NCBI GenBank assembly: GCA_034435635.1
Contig: DAOTWY010000001.1
Coordinates: 1-47,359, forward strand
Source of the DNA: DAOTWY01 sp003696565
GTDB lineage: Bacteria; Chloroflexota; Anaerolineae; Aggregatilineales; Phototrophicaceae
DNA: 47,359 nt
Reading direction: 5' to 3'
Shown here piece after piece: positions 16,074 through 24,749 of this stretch. The position numbers and the translations under genes are program-made. The notes under the pieces are model-generated. The model had not been told where the DNA came from. It did not search any database and was given only the letters and a program-made list of their open reading frames with translations. The first letter of the stretch is position 1. Every line of letters begins with the position of its first letter.

Positions 16074-17909
16074 ATGACGCAATATCAGGCTTTGAATCAA
16101 TTAGTTCGTTCGTGGGATCGTCGTTTGAGGATGCAACAAAGTGTGGCATGGCTGGCGCGCGGCGTGATCCCTGGGTTAACGCTGGGCATTATTGCTGGGG
16201 GTATATCTCGCATCCGCCCCTTTTTAAGCAATACGGAAGTGGCACTGTTCACCTCAATGAGTGTGATGGTTGGGGTCGCTGCGCTGTTGTTGTTGATCTG
16301 GCTAAGAGATCGTGAACCAGTGATCGCTGCCCGCCGCTTTGACCGAACGTTCGGCTTAAAAGAACGGGTTTCTACCGCGCTTGAACTGCTAGAGGGGCGT
16401 ATTCCTGCCAACGAGCAACTTGCCACCTTGCAAACACAAGACGCTTATATTCACGCACAAGCAATACACGCTGAAGATCAGCTTAAGCTACAGATACGTT
16501 ATTGGGAATGGGGAATGGTAGGGGTGCTGTTTGCCATCGTGTTAGCCTTAATACTGATCCCGAATACAATCGAGCAGGTCTCTGCACAACAAGCACAACA
16601 ACGTGCCTTAATCGAAGAAGGTATTGAGGACATCCAAGAGGCGATTGAAGCCATCGCCGCAGATACAACACTAGACGAAGCCACGCGCCAAGACCTACTA
16701 CAAACTCTAGAAGCAAGCTTGGATACACTCCAAGATGCCAACATTACCATTGATGAGGCACTAGCAACTCTGGGTGATATTGAGGATATGTTGATTGGGG
16801 AGGCTAATCAACTGCGTGAATCCGCCGCCCAAACCCGTGCCGCATTAGAAGATGCCGCCCAAACTTTGAGTCAAACACAACAATCCGAAGAAGCACAAGC
16901 TGATGCTGGAGCGGCTGGCGGTGATCAAAGCACTGAGGAAGATTTAGCGGAGGCGTTAGAACAGCTCGCACAAGATGCGCAACAGATGTCTGAGGAGGCA
17001 CAAACCGAAGCGGCTGACGCAGTAGAAGATGCAGCAGAGATGCTGAGCGATACTGTCCCACAAGCAGCAGAAGCCATGCGACAAGCGGCGCAATCCATGC
17101 GAGAAGGCGACAACAACAGCGCATCAGAAGCGTTGATGCAAGCTGCCCAACAAGTTGAAAACGCACTAGAAAATCAACAAGATATGATGGATACCGCTAA
17201 CCAGTTAGAACAATCCGCCAACCAAGTTAATGAAACACAGCAACGTTTAGAACAAGAAGGTGGGCAACCATTTGGTGAACAACCCCAGGATTCTGGGCAA
17301 AGCCAAAGCGGGCAACAATCCCAGACTGGGCAAGATGGTGAACAAAGCGACACCAGCCAGCAAGCGCAATCTGGGCAGCAAGGCACCGCTGGAGAAGACC
17401 CAAACAGCCAAGAACAATCGTCAGCAGAATCACAAAGCGGGCAAGGGCTTGCCGGTCAACCCGATTCCGAGCAAGCGGGGGAAAATACCGGAGAAATGCA
17501 ACAAGGCAGCAGCCAGGGCGAGCAAAGCAATAACACACAAGTTGGTGATCAATCCGCAAACCTGCAACAAGCGAACGCTGATACGCAAGCCCCGGATGGA
17601 CCACAAGAAGGTAGTGGCGGAGAGGGCGGCGAGCGCGATTATGAAGCAGTCTTTGCCCCTAATCGTCCAGGTGGCTCAGAAACAGATATCGACTTGATGC
17701 TTGATCCAGATACCAGCAACGCCCCCATTCAAGAAGGGGATTTCACAGATAACCCTGAAGGGCAATCGGTTGTGCCATATAATCAGGTGTTCCGTCAATA
17801 TGCTGAATCGGCTAACCAAGCATTAGAACGTGGGTATATCCCGTTGGGCTTGCGTGACGTGGTGCGAGAATATTTTACGTCGCTTGATCCAAGCCGGACA
17901 AATCCATGA
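16074..17909 (+). CDS. Large Gln-rich coiled-coil membrane protein (DUF4175-like)
   Basis: A 611-residue protein with two adjacent N-terminal membrane helices (about 27-45 and 58-77) and a third at about 145-164. A long helical, coiled-coil region rich in Glu, Ala and Gln follows (about 165-400). Then comes a low-complexity Gln/Ser/Gly segment (about 385-525) and a conserved-looking C-terminal block (about 535-611) ending LRDVVREYFTSLDPSRTNP. The C-terminal YF-x-SL pattern and the genomic place after a MoxR gene are reminiscent of DUF4175-type proteins of MoxR clusters; this family call is tentative. A large membrane-anchored scaffold is the most that can be inferred. The stop overlaps the next start (ATGA at 17906-17909). 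Several open frames on other strands here are composition shadows. Confidence 0.7.
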   Translation: MTQYQALNQLVRSWDRRLRMQQSVAWLARGVIPGLTLGIIAGGISRIRPFLSNTEVALFTSMSVMVGVAALLLLIWLRDREPVIAARRFDRTFGLKERVSTALELLEGRIPANEQLATLQTQDAYIHAQAIHAEDQLKLQIRYWEWGMVGVLFAIVLALILIPNTIEQVSAQQAQQRALIEEGIEDIQEAIEAIAADTTLDEATRQDLLQTLEASLDTLQDANITIDEALATLGDIEDMLIGEANQLRESAAQTRAALEDAAQTLSQTQQSEEAQADAGAAGGDQSTEEDLAEALEQLAQDAQQMSEEAQTEAADAVEDAAEMLSDTVPQAAEAMRQAAQSMREGDNNSASEALMQAAQQVENALENQQDMMDTANQLEQSANQVNETQQRLEQEGGQPFGEQPQDSGQSQSGQQSQTGQDGEQSDTSQQAQSGQQGTAGEDPNSQEQSSAESQSGQGLAGQPDSEQAGENTGEMQQGSSQGEQSNNTQVGDQSANLQQANADTQAPDGPQEGSGGEGGERDYEAVFAPNRPGGSETDIDLMLDPDTSNAPIQEGDFTDNPEGQSVVPYNQVFRQYAESANQALERGYIPLGLRDVVREYFTSLDPSRTNP

Positions 17910-18466
17910 TCGACCCATCAACCCTAAAAGACATCATCGCCTACTTGGATGTAACAACACCTATCCCCACCCGTGCGGATGTCATTTTTGTATTCGGCAC
18001 ACGGTTAGATACGCCGGCATACCGAGCAGCGTCACTATGGCATCTGGGCATTGCTCCGGTCATCGTGCTGACAGGTGGAGAAAATCGCCGAACCGGCACT
18101 AATGAGGCACAAGCTCATCGTCGTATTCTATTAGATGCTGGCATACCAGAAAATCGCCTTATTATAGAAGATCGTTCAACCAACACGCTGGAAAATGTCA
18201 CGTTTGCCCTGCCCTTATTACAAAAAGAAGTGACATCCCTTAAAGTTGTGTTGGCGGTGTGTAAATGCCATCATTCTCGCCGTGCTTTAATGACGCTTAA
18301 AAAGCATCTGCCATATGGCGTGCGGTATTATGCAAACACCTACGAACAATTTCCGCGTCATGCTCCGTCTCATTCGGCAGTTTTGAAGGATTGGGAGAAT
18401 ATCCCACGCTATTTAGCAAGGGGGCATCTTGCGTATATCGAACCTGATGGGGATGGATATATTTAG
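17906..18466 (+). CDS. YdcF/ElyC-like DUF218 protein
   Basis: A 186-residue protein of the DUF218 (YdcF/SanA/ElyC) fold. It shows DVIFVFGTRLDTPAYRAA near the start, the VIVLTGGENRRTGTNEAQ loop, the ILLDAGIPENRLIIEDRSTNTLENV stretch, and KVVLAVCKCHHSRRALMTL in place of the usual VTSxxHMxRA motif. Members act in envelope polysaccharide or peptidoglycan metabolism in some bacteria or have unknown roles. There is no signal peptide or membrane anchor, unlike SanA and ElyC. The start overlaps the upstream gene by four bases, so it is translationally coupled to the MoxR series. Substrate unknown. Confidence 0.82.
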   Translation: MIDPSTLKDIIAYLDVTTPIPTRADVIFVFGTRLDTPAYRAASLWHLGIAPVIVLTGGENRRTGTNEAQAHRRILLDAGIPENRLIIEDRSTNTLENVTFALPLLQKEVTSLKVVLAVCKCHHSRRALMTLKKHLPYGVRYYANTYEQFPRHAPSHSAVLKDWENIPRYLARGHLAYIEPDGDGYI

Positions 18467-18470
18467 CAGA

Positions 18471-21089
18471 TCATACTTCTGGCTGGATGGGCAATTCAAA
18501 ACCAAAAGTGCTGCCTTGGCGATATACACTATGAAAGATAATTTTGCCGCGATGTCGCTCAATGATGTTGCGTACTAAATGCAGCCCTAAGCCCACCCCT
18601 TCAATATCACGAGTTTCTGGCGTGTTAATGCGTGATAACGGCTGAAATAATAAACTTTGCTGTTCTTTTGGCACACCATATCCGTTATCTTCTACGGTAA
18701 AGGCGGCTTTGCTCCCATTTTGTTTAAGCGTCACCACCACCTGCCCACCTGACGGGGTGTATTTGATAGCGTTGTTGATCAGGTTTGCCATTGCTTCATA
18801 AAGTTCGGATTTATCCCCTAAAACATGAATCGGCTCATGTGAGGGCAAAATTTGATACGTCAGTTGAATGCCAGCATGATCCGCACTAGACTGATATTGT
18901 GAAACGGCTTGTTGCATCAATTTAGGCAAATCGACACTATCGGTAAAGTCCTGATCAACGGTATTGTGAATACGTTCTAATGATAAAATATTGGTCGCGA
19001 TATCATTCATACGGTCAAGTGCTTTTTCAATCTGAACGATAAAATCCCGCTGTTCGCTATCCAATAAATCCTCAACATCCTTACGTAGCAAAGCTAAATT
19101 CCCCTTAGCGATACCAACGGGGTTGCGTAAGTCATGAGATGCCAGGCGGATCATATCCGTTTTAAGCTCCTCTAACTTACTCACCTGAATATATAATTTT
19201 TGTAACTCAATAAGTTGCTTTTGCAGCATTTCATACAAACGGGCATTATCTAGCGCAATCGCTACACGTGCGGCTAGAATTTGCATCAATCCAAAAATAT
19301 CATCATTAAAACAATCCACTTGGTGGGTTTCCAGGCAAATTAACCCAATCATGCGCTCTTGATAAATCAGTGGGATAATCATCAAAGACACGGTATCCGG
19401 CAAACAAGGGACATAATCCTTATCTTGCCGGACATCTGTGATAAATTCCGGGAACTGTTGTTGGATAACTCGCTTGATAATTTGATAATGTGGTATTTGT
19501 TCGGTTGGATATTGCCCCTGCCGCAGTACGATATGATATTGTTGATCATCACCAGAAAGCATGACGAACCCGGCATCTGCGCCAGATAGTTCAAGAGCCG
19601 CATCCAAACCAATTTTCACCACTTCATTAACTTCTAGCGTGCTGCCAATCTCAATATCAACTTGCCGCAACGTGGCAAGCTCCTCTGCCCGTTTACGTAG
19701 GGCGATCTCTGCCTGTTTGCGCTTGGTAATGTCATGATTAATTGTCACTGTGCCGGTAGGTCTGCCTTGCTCATCTTTCAATAAAGCAATTGATGAAAGA
19801 ATGTTAATTTCCTTGCCACCCTTGCGCTGTTGGATCACTTCATTCTGCCAATGCCCACGTTCAATATATTGCTCTTTAATCAGATTATCCTGAGAAGCAC
19901 GATCAAACCTAGTGGGCACAATTTCCATCAGATTCTTACCTAATACTTCTTCTGCCTTATATCCATAAACGTGTTCAGCTGCTTTATTCCAACTGGTAAT
20001 TGTCATATCCATTTTAGTGGCGATAATGGCATCCGAAACGGCATCTAATAAACTGGCTTGATATTCTAATTGTGCTTGTACCCGTTGCCGTTGTCGTTCT
20101 GCCTCACGGATGTCTGTAATATCTTGCGCAACACAAACAATACCTTCCACTTGTTGATCTGTGTTATACATCACAGAGCTGGAGACAGATACCGGGATTT
20201 TACGCCCATCCCGCGCTTGATAAATTTGCTCAACGTTGCGCACCAGTTGTGTCCGGCGTAGTATTGTTGCACTCATGCGGTCAGGGTCATCTTCTTCAAA
20301 GGCAAGCAGTGCATTATAGAGCTTACCCACCAATTCATCTTCAGAATACCCCAAAACATCCACCGTGCGTTGATTAACCGTGCGGATAATGCCGTTGCGA
20401 TCCAACACGATGAGCATATTACTCATGGATTGGATGATATTATTGACATAGTCTTTAGAGACTGTGGTTGCTTGTAAATCTGCCAAAGCCTGCCGTAGCG
20501 ATGCCTCACTTTGGCGAATTTGCTGATAATTACGGCGAAGTGTATGCATTGCCACATATAAAAACAACGCACCAATCGTGAAATAAGACATATTGATAAT
20601 CAGGATATGAATGGGTTCCAGTGCTTGCCGGCTAGGCGTAATGAATATGTCTGCTTCTCCTAACAAGAACAACACCACCGCCGAAACCCCGTTGAGAGCC
20701 GCAACCACAATCCCCCCACGTGGACCCAAAATCAACGCGGCAAGGATAATCAACGTCAAATAAGCATTAAAAACTGGTCCCCCTAAACCACCGTTAATCA
20801 TTACGGCTGCTGTAATAAGTGCCCAAAAGGTGGCAATCAGCCCATAACGTACAATTTGTACATACCCGCGCCGGAACAATAGATAAAAAATACATACAGT
20901 TAAAATTGACATGACATAGATGAAAATCGAATAGTCCAAATTAGGGACAAATACGATAATCATCAACACCGCAATTGTCAGCACGGTGATCGTCAATAGC
21001 AAAATAGCATTAAGGATGATAGCACCTTGGTTTTTCTCTTCATCGTCAAACTGTGGTGGGGCAATATATTCTAACAAACGTTGCAACAT
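18471..21089 (-). CDS. Membrane PAS-PAS-GAF histidine kinase
   Basis: An 872-residue sensor kinase. The N-terminal third has six or seven membrane segments (about residues 25-185). A PAS domain (about 215-330), a second PAS with PAC tail (about 340-465), a GAF domain (about 480-620), HisKA and HATPase_c follow. The phospho-acceptor is His652 in RLASHDLRNPVGIAKGN. The ATPase has the N box NLINNAIKYTPSG, G1 DNGYGVP and G2 GVGLGLHLV. Short helical linkers of the KQAEIALRKRAEELATLRQ type connect the modules. It lies 53 bases downstream of a second large kinase with the same GAF-HisKA-HATPase core, so the two probably share a transcript. No response regulator is adjacent. It converges on the ydcF-like gene with only four bases between. 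Confidence 0.9.
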   Translation of the reverse strand: MLQRLLEYIAPPQFDDEEKNQGAIILNAILLLTITVLTIAVLMIIVFVPNLDYSIFIYVMSILTVCIFYLLFRRGYVQIVRYGLIATFWALITAAVMINGGLGGPVFNAYLTLIILAALILGPRGGIVVAALNGVSAVVLFLLGEADIFITPSRQALEPIHILIINMSYFTIGALFLYVAMHTLRRNYQQIRQSEASLRQALADLQATTVSKDYVNNIIQSMSNMLIVLDRNGIIRTVNQRTVDVLGYSEDELVGKLYNALLAFEEDDPDRMSATILRRTQLVRNVEQIYQARDGRKIPVSVSSSVMYNTDQQVEGIVCVAQDITDIREAERQRQRVQAQLEYQASLLDAVSDAIIATKMDMTITSWNKAAEHVYGYKAEEVLGKNLMEIVPTRFDRASQDNLIKEQYIERGHWQNEVIQQRKGGKEINILSSIALLKDEQGRPTGTVTINHDITKRKQAEIALRKRAEELATLRQVDIEIGSTLEVNEVVKIGLDAALELSGADAGFVMLSGDDQQYHIVLRQGQYPTEQIPHYQIIKRVIQQQFPEFITDVRQDKDYVPCLPDTVSLMIIPLIYQERMIGLICLETHQVDCFNDDIFGLMQILAARVAIALDNARLYEMLQKQLIELQKLYIQVSKLEELKTDMIRLASHDLRNPVGIAKGNLALLRKDVEDLLDSEQRDFIVQIEKALDRMNDIATNILSLERIHNTVDQDFTDSVDLPKLMQQAVSQYQSSADHAGIQLTYQILPSHEPIHVLGDKSELYEAMANLINNAIKYTPSGGQVVVTLKQNGSKAAFTVEDNGYGVPKEQQSLLFQPLSRINTPETRDIEGVGLGLHLVRNIIERHRGKIIFHSVYRQGSTFGFELPIQPEV

Positions 21090-21142
21090 AAATCGTCACT
21101 TTATAAAAATTGTATAGAACGCAATCCATATTATAGCGTTTT

Positions 21143-23407
21143 CTACCGGTTTAGGGGAATTTCAAAACCAAACGTACTGCCTTGTGTATAAACGCTCTCA
21201 AAAAATACCTGTCCGTGGTGCCGTTGAATAATATTTTTAACCAAATGCAACCCTAAACCCGTTCCTTCTATCTCTGCCGTTTCTTCACTTTTTGCACGGA
21301 AAAACGGACTAAATAACTTAGCTTGTTTATCTTCTGGAATACCGTATCCGGTATCTTTTACTTTGAAGATCAGACGATCTGCCTGGGTTTGCAGGCTGAT
21401 GTGAATTTGACCTTCCGCAGGGGTATATTTAATTGCATTCACAATTAAATTACTAATTGCCTCACGTAGTTGTGCCTGATCTCCTTCTATCTCGATTGGC
21501 GTTGAAGGCACATCCAATGTGATTGTGAGGGATTTTTGATCAGCTTGATCTTCATAATCCGCCACAGTTGCTAAAACTAACAGCCGCATATCGATCGGCT
21601 CAAAAACAGCTTCCGCCTGATACCGTTCTAAGCTGAGGATGTCTTTAATAATTTGCTCCATGCGGATTGCCTGTGCCACCATCATATTGACATACATCAC
21701 ATGATCTTCTGTCATTAAGTCACGGTCAATTTGCAGTAAATCCAAATAACCACGAATATTTGCCAACGGATTACGCAAATCATGCGATGCAATGCGGATC
21801 ATATCCGTTTTCATTTGTTCCAAATTTTTGACCTGATGATATAATTTTTGTAATTCCTCAAGTTTGGCTTGCAACGTTGTGTAGAGTTGTGCGTTTTCAA
21901 TGGCAGTGGCAATACGCCCGGCAAGCAGTTTCACAAATTCAAATTGTTCGATTTTAAATCCACTCGGGCGTGATGTTTCTAAATTCAAAATACCGATAAT
22001 CTTCTCATGGGCGATCAGCGGAACCACCATTTCCGAACAGGTATCTTGCACATCAACATAATAATCTGCATCCGCTGTTACATCTTGTACAAACTCTGCT
22101 TTGCCTGTGCGAATAACCCGTCCTACGATACCAAAATGTTTAGGAAACAACTCACCAAGAGGCAAGGTTTTATAATGCCCATGAGCTTGTACTAGCCGTT
22201 GTCCCTCCTCTTCAATCAATGTAATAAATCCTGCAGTTGCCCTAGTCATCTGCACAGCAGAAGTTAGCGCAGTATCTAATACAGCCGTGATATCTAGCGA
22301 TTCGCTAATACGCGCGTCGATTTCTCTCAGTGTACGTAATTCTGCGACATGACGGGCAATTTTCTCCTCTGCCTGTTTACGTTGTGTGATGTCATGCAAT
22401 ATCAACAAATAACCTGCCGGATCACCGATATAGTTGTAAATGGTTGAAACCGCCACATTCAGAATCACCCCATCTCGCAGCGTAATCTCATCAGATGATT
22501 GCTTTGATTTTAATAGCTGGTGATAGAGTTGAAGCAATTTTGGATATTGATATAATGCCTGCTCAATGGATTCGCCTAAAACATCCTCTAATTGGCATAG
22601 CTCACAGGCAGCGCGGTTTATATCCAAAATGAAGTGATCGCAATCAAGCAACAAAATGCCATCGGCTAAGCCTTCAATAATGGTTTCCCGTGCGATGGGG
22701 ATATTTTCCAACGCCCTAAAACGAACCAATACCCAACCAATCAGCGCGCCTGCCACAGTAAAAGCCATTGGCGTAATATCTAAACCACCTAGGGGATTGG
22801 TGCGCGTGACATAAATAATATTACTTGCCCAGGGAATAAACACACTGATGAGGATCAAACTTGCCTGACGCTGTTGATGACGCACTGCATTCAACGCAAC
22901 ACGAGCTAGCAGCGCGGTTGCCATCAACATCAACACATAAGCATATAACGTATGTAACCAAAAACTCGCCCCATATTGCACGTCTCCACGCAAAAAACCT
23001 AGCTGCTCGTCCGTGCTATAAAGTAATTCACGCCAGTGTAGATGATGCCAGTCATTAGTCAATACCAAGCAAAGGATCAACAGAGGAATCACCCATATGC
23101 CCACCAATCGCCGCCGCGTAATCCAGTGGCTGTTCCCGGTGTAATAAAGTGCAAAAATAAACCATGATGGGGCAACCGCCACAATCCCGAAGTACATTAA
23201 TTTACTTAAGGTGAGCTTGGTGGCAGGTGAATTGGAGGCGATTTCAAAAGCATAAAAAAACGACCAGATCATTAATGCGCAAGCAAACAGCATAAACGCT
23301 AGCCCGCTTTCTGATCTACGTCGCCGCCAACCAAAATAGGCTAGCCAACCAGACATACCTGCCGACGCAAATGCTAGGAAAAAATAAATGAACTGCCACC
23401 AAGACAT
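21143..23407 (-). CDS. 7TM-PAS-GAF histidine kinase
   Basis: A 754-residue sensor kinase with an N-terminal seven-helix module (about residues 1-225) that resembles the histidine-kinase 7TM sensor domain (FYAFEIAS, then W-x-FALYYTG). A PAS domain (about 235-345), a GAF domain (about 365-505), a short coiled linker, HisKA with His542 in RIASHDLRNPLANIRGY, and HATPase_c (N box NLIVNAIKYTPAEG; G1 DTGYGIP; G2 GTGLGLHLV) follow. The C-terminal 390 residues closely parallel the downstream kinase, indicating duplication with exchange of the membrane sensor. An AAGGT ribosome site precedes the ATG. The signal is unknown; small hydrophobic or membrane-borne ligands are possible for 7TM sensors. Confidence 0.9.
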   Translation of the reverse strand: MSWWQFIYFFLAFASAGMSGWLAYFGWRRRRSESGLAFMLFACALMIWSFFYAFEIASNSPATKLTLSKLMYFGIVAVAPSWFIFALYYTGNSHWITRRRLVGIWVIPLLILCLVLTNDWHHLHWRELLYSTDEQLGFLRGDVQYGASFWLHTLYAYVLMLMATALLARVALNAVRHQQRQASLILISVFIPWASNIIYVTRTNPLGGLDITPMAFTVAGALIGWVLVRFRALENIPIARETIIEGLADGILLLDCDHFILDINRAACELCQLEDVLGESIEQALYQYPKLLQLYHQLLKSKQSSDEITLRDGVILNVAVSTIYNYIGDPAGYLLILHDITQRKQAEEKIARHVAELRTLREIDARISESLDITAVLDTALTSAVQMTRATAGFITLIEEEGQRLVQAHGHYKTLPLGELFPKHFGIVGRVIRTGKAEFVQDVTADADYYVDVQDTCSEMVVPLIAHEKIIGILNLETSRPSGFKIEQFEFVKLLAGRIATAIENAQLYTTLQAKLEELQKLYHQVKNLEQMKTDMIRIASHDLRNPLANIRGYLDLLQIDRDLMTEDHVMYVNMMVAQAIRMEQIIKDILSLERYQAEAVFEPIDMRLLVLATVADYEDQADQKSLTITLDVPSTPIEIEGDQAQLREAISNLIVNAIKYTPAEGQIHISLQTQADRLIFKVKDTGYGIPEDKQAKLFSPFFRAKSEETAEIEGTGLGLHLVKNIIQRHHGQVFFESVYTQGSTFGFEIPLNR

Positions 23408-23504
23408 CGTCTTACCTTGTATGCGTCTTTGTTATTTTGATTGTAGTGCAAAAACATGATACAGCAAAATGGATAAATCATTTGATGCAATTCAAAATAA
23501 ATGA

Positions 23505-23520
23505 CTAAGGGATAACTTAG
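23505..23520 (-). terminator. Weak hairpin after the quinone reductase gene
   Basis: Arms CTAAG (23505-23509) and CTTAG (23516-23520) flank a six-base loop; the stop codon of the quinone reductase lies in one arm. On the minus strand a T-rich stretch follows. The short stem makes termination uncertain. Confidence 0.25.
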
Positions 23521-24161
23521 CCATAAGCAATTGGGTCAATCAAATGTAACCCACGGAGCAACTGCGTGTATTGCACCATAAACTGCTCTCGCTGATCCGC
23601 ATTGGCATTTGCCGCGCCGTAAACCGCAAATGGTGGCAGCACATCAAACCCACAAAAGTGGAGCGTCCCGCGTTGCACATGGTCTAACATAGCAGAAAGG
23701 ATATTCTGCTTTTCCATTGTAAAAGGCTGTACTTGACCGCCGGTTGTCATCACCAACATCGCCCGCCGCCCTTTTAGATTTCGTCCCTGCCCATAAGCAA
23801 ATCCATAGGCTAACACACGGTCAATCCAACCCTTCATAATGGCAGGGACAGAATACCACCACAGCGGGAATTGTAAAATCAGCATGTTGCTCCATAATAA
23901 CTTGCGCTGTTCTGCTAAAATATCCGCGGCGAACGTCCCTGTTTCTGCTGCGTGTAGCTGTTCTTTTTGCAAATTAAAATAAATTTCATCTGCTGGGTCC
24001 GTAAAATCATCTGCATCTAGCTGGGCTTTAAACCGCATAGCATATAGATCAGACACCACAACCGCATGCCCTTCCCGCGTTAGGATTTGCACAGCCCGAT
24101 CGCGCATATCAGCATCAAATGATTTTGGCTCTGGATGAGCGTAAACAATCAGGACATTCAA
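23517..24161 (-). CDS. Flavodoxin-fold NAD(P)H dehydrogenase (quinone)
   Basis: FMN- or FAD-dependent two-electron quinone reductase of the NQO1/MdaB/YwrO type. The N-terminal LNVLIVYAHPEPKSFDADM is the flavin phosphate-binding start; LILQFPLWWYSVPAIMKGWIDRVL is the family's central signature; GRRAMLVMTTGG follows. The best start is a TTG at 24161: an AGGGAG ribosome site sits seven bases upstream and the protein then begins at the first strand, as in relatives, giving 214 residues. A longer reading to 24206 would pass through the ribosome site. It is encoded on the minus strand, divergent from groES and upstream of the two kinases with 109 bases between. Confidence 0.87.
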   Translation of the reverse strand: MNVLIVYAHPEPKSFDADMRDRAVQILTREGHAVVVSDLYAMRFKAQLDADDFTDPADEIYFNLQKEQLHAAETGTFAADILAEQRKLLWSNMLILQFPLWWYSVPAIMKGWIDRVLAYGFAYGQGRNLKGRRAMLVMTTGGQVQPFTMEKQNILSAMLDHVQRGTLHFCGFDVLPPFAVYGAANANADQREQFMVQYTQLLRGLHLIDPIAYG

Positions 24162-24343
24162 CGAGTATCTCCCTATCGCTATCATTGTACCTAAGTGTGT
24201 AATCACATGCAGTTTATGCCAAGAAAAGCGAAGTTGCTAGATATTGGTGTGGATACTCTTACCAAGGGATTGATTTTTATCCCCCCCTTACCCCAAAACG
24301 TTAGCAACTATATAAGAACTTTGCTAGAATTTTGATGGAGTTA

Positions 24344-24372
24344 TTGACGCAATTTCTACCTCATGCTATCCT
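24344..24372 (+). promoter_or_regulatory. Sigma-70 promoter of groES-groEL
   Basis: TTGACG (24344-24349) and TATCCT (24367-24372) are 17 bases apart, with a TG one base before the -10 (extended -10). The predicted start of transcription falls just before the CIRCE element. Confidence 0.7.
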
Positions 24373-24385
24373 TTCCAATGTAAAG

Positions 24386-24412
24386 TTAGCACTCCAATCA
24401 TTAGACTGCTAA
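24386..24412 (+). promoter_or_regulatory. CIRCE operator (HrcA binding site), one mismatch
   Basis: TTAGCACTC (24386-24394), nine bases, then GACTGCTAA (24404-24412). The consensus CIRCE is TTAGCACTC-N9-GAGTGCTAA, so only one base differs. Its place between promoter and groES indicates heat-shock repression by HrcA, whose gene is not in this window. Confidence 0.85.
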
Positions 24413-24434
24413 AAATCTGAGGAGGATTTTGTCT

Positions 24435-24731
24435 ATGTCGATCCAAATTCGCCCGTTGGGTGACCGCCTTATCGTTGAACCTATTGAAAAAGAAGAAACC
24501 ATTGCTGGTGGGCTACTGCTACCAGAAACAGCAAAAGAAAAGCCACAACAAGGTGTTGTTTTAGCAGCAGGTGAAGGTCGTCGTGACGAAGATGGTGACC
24601 GCATCCCAATGGATGTTAAAGTTGGTGATAAGGTTCTGTTTGCCAAATATGCTGGGACCGAAATTAAGCTGGACGGCAAGAAGCTGCTCATTATGAAGGA
24701 AAGTGATATCCTCGGCATAATTGAGGGATAA
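24435..24731 (+). CDS. groES: Co-chaperonin GroES
   Basis: Seven-subunit lid of the GroEL folding chamber. Ninety-eight residues from the ATG at 24435, nine bases after a GGAGGA ribosome site; an in-frame TTG two codons earlier is unlikely. The family pattern is complete: IRPLGDRLIVEPIEKEE, the mobile loop TIAGGLLLPETAKEKPQQG that docks on GroEL, VKVGDKVLFAKYAGTEI, and the closing LLIMKESDILGIIE. It is the first gene of the CIRCE-controlled operon, 18 bases before groEL. Confidence 0.97.
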   Translation: MSIQIRPLGDRLIVEPIEKEETIAGGLLLPETAKEKPQQGVVLAAGEGRRDEDGDRIPMDVKVGDKVLFAKYAGTEIKLDGKKLLIMKESDILGIIEG

Positions 24732-24749
24732 ACAGGAGGTCAAGGAAAC

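Noticed and set aside
17260..17697. A 145-codon open frame in another plus frame of the Gln-rich protein
   Set aside because: The Lys/Asn/Gln-rich translation is the frame-shifted reading of a repetitive CAA-rich region; the main frame continues intact through it.
24302..24326. TAGCAA and TTGCTA half-sites as a second CIRCE element
   Set aside because: The spacer is 13 bases and the half-sites lack the CACTC part, so it is not a CIRCE; it also lies before the -35.
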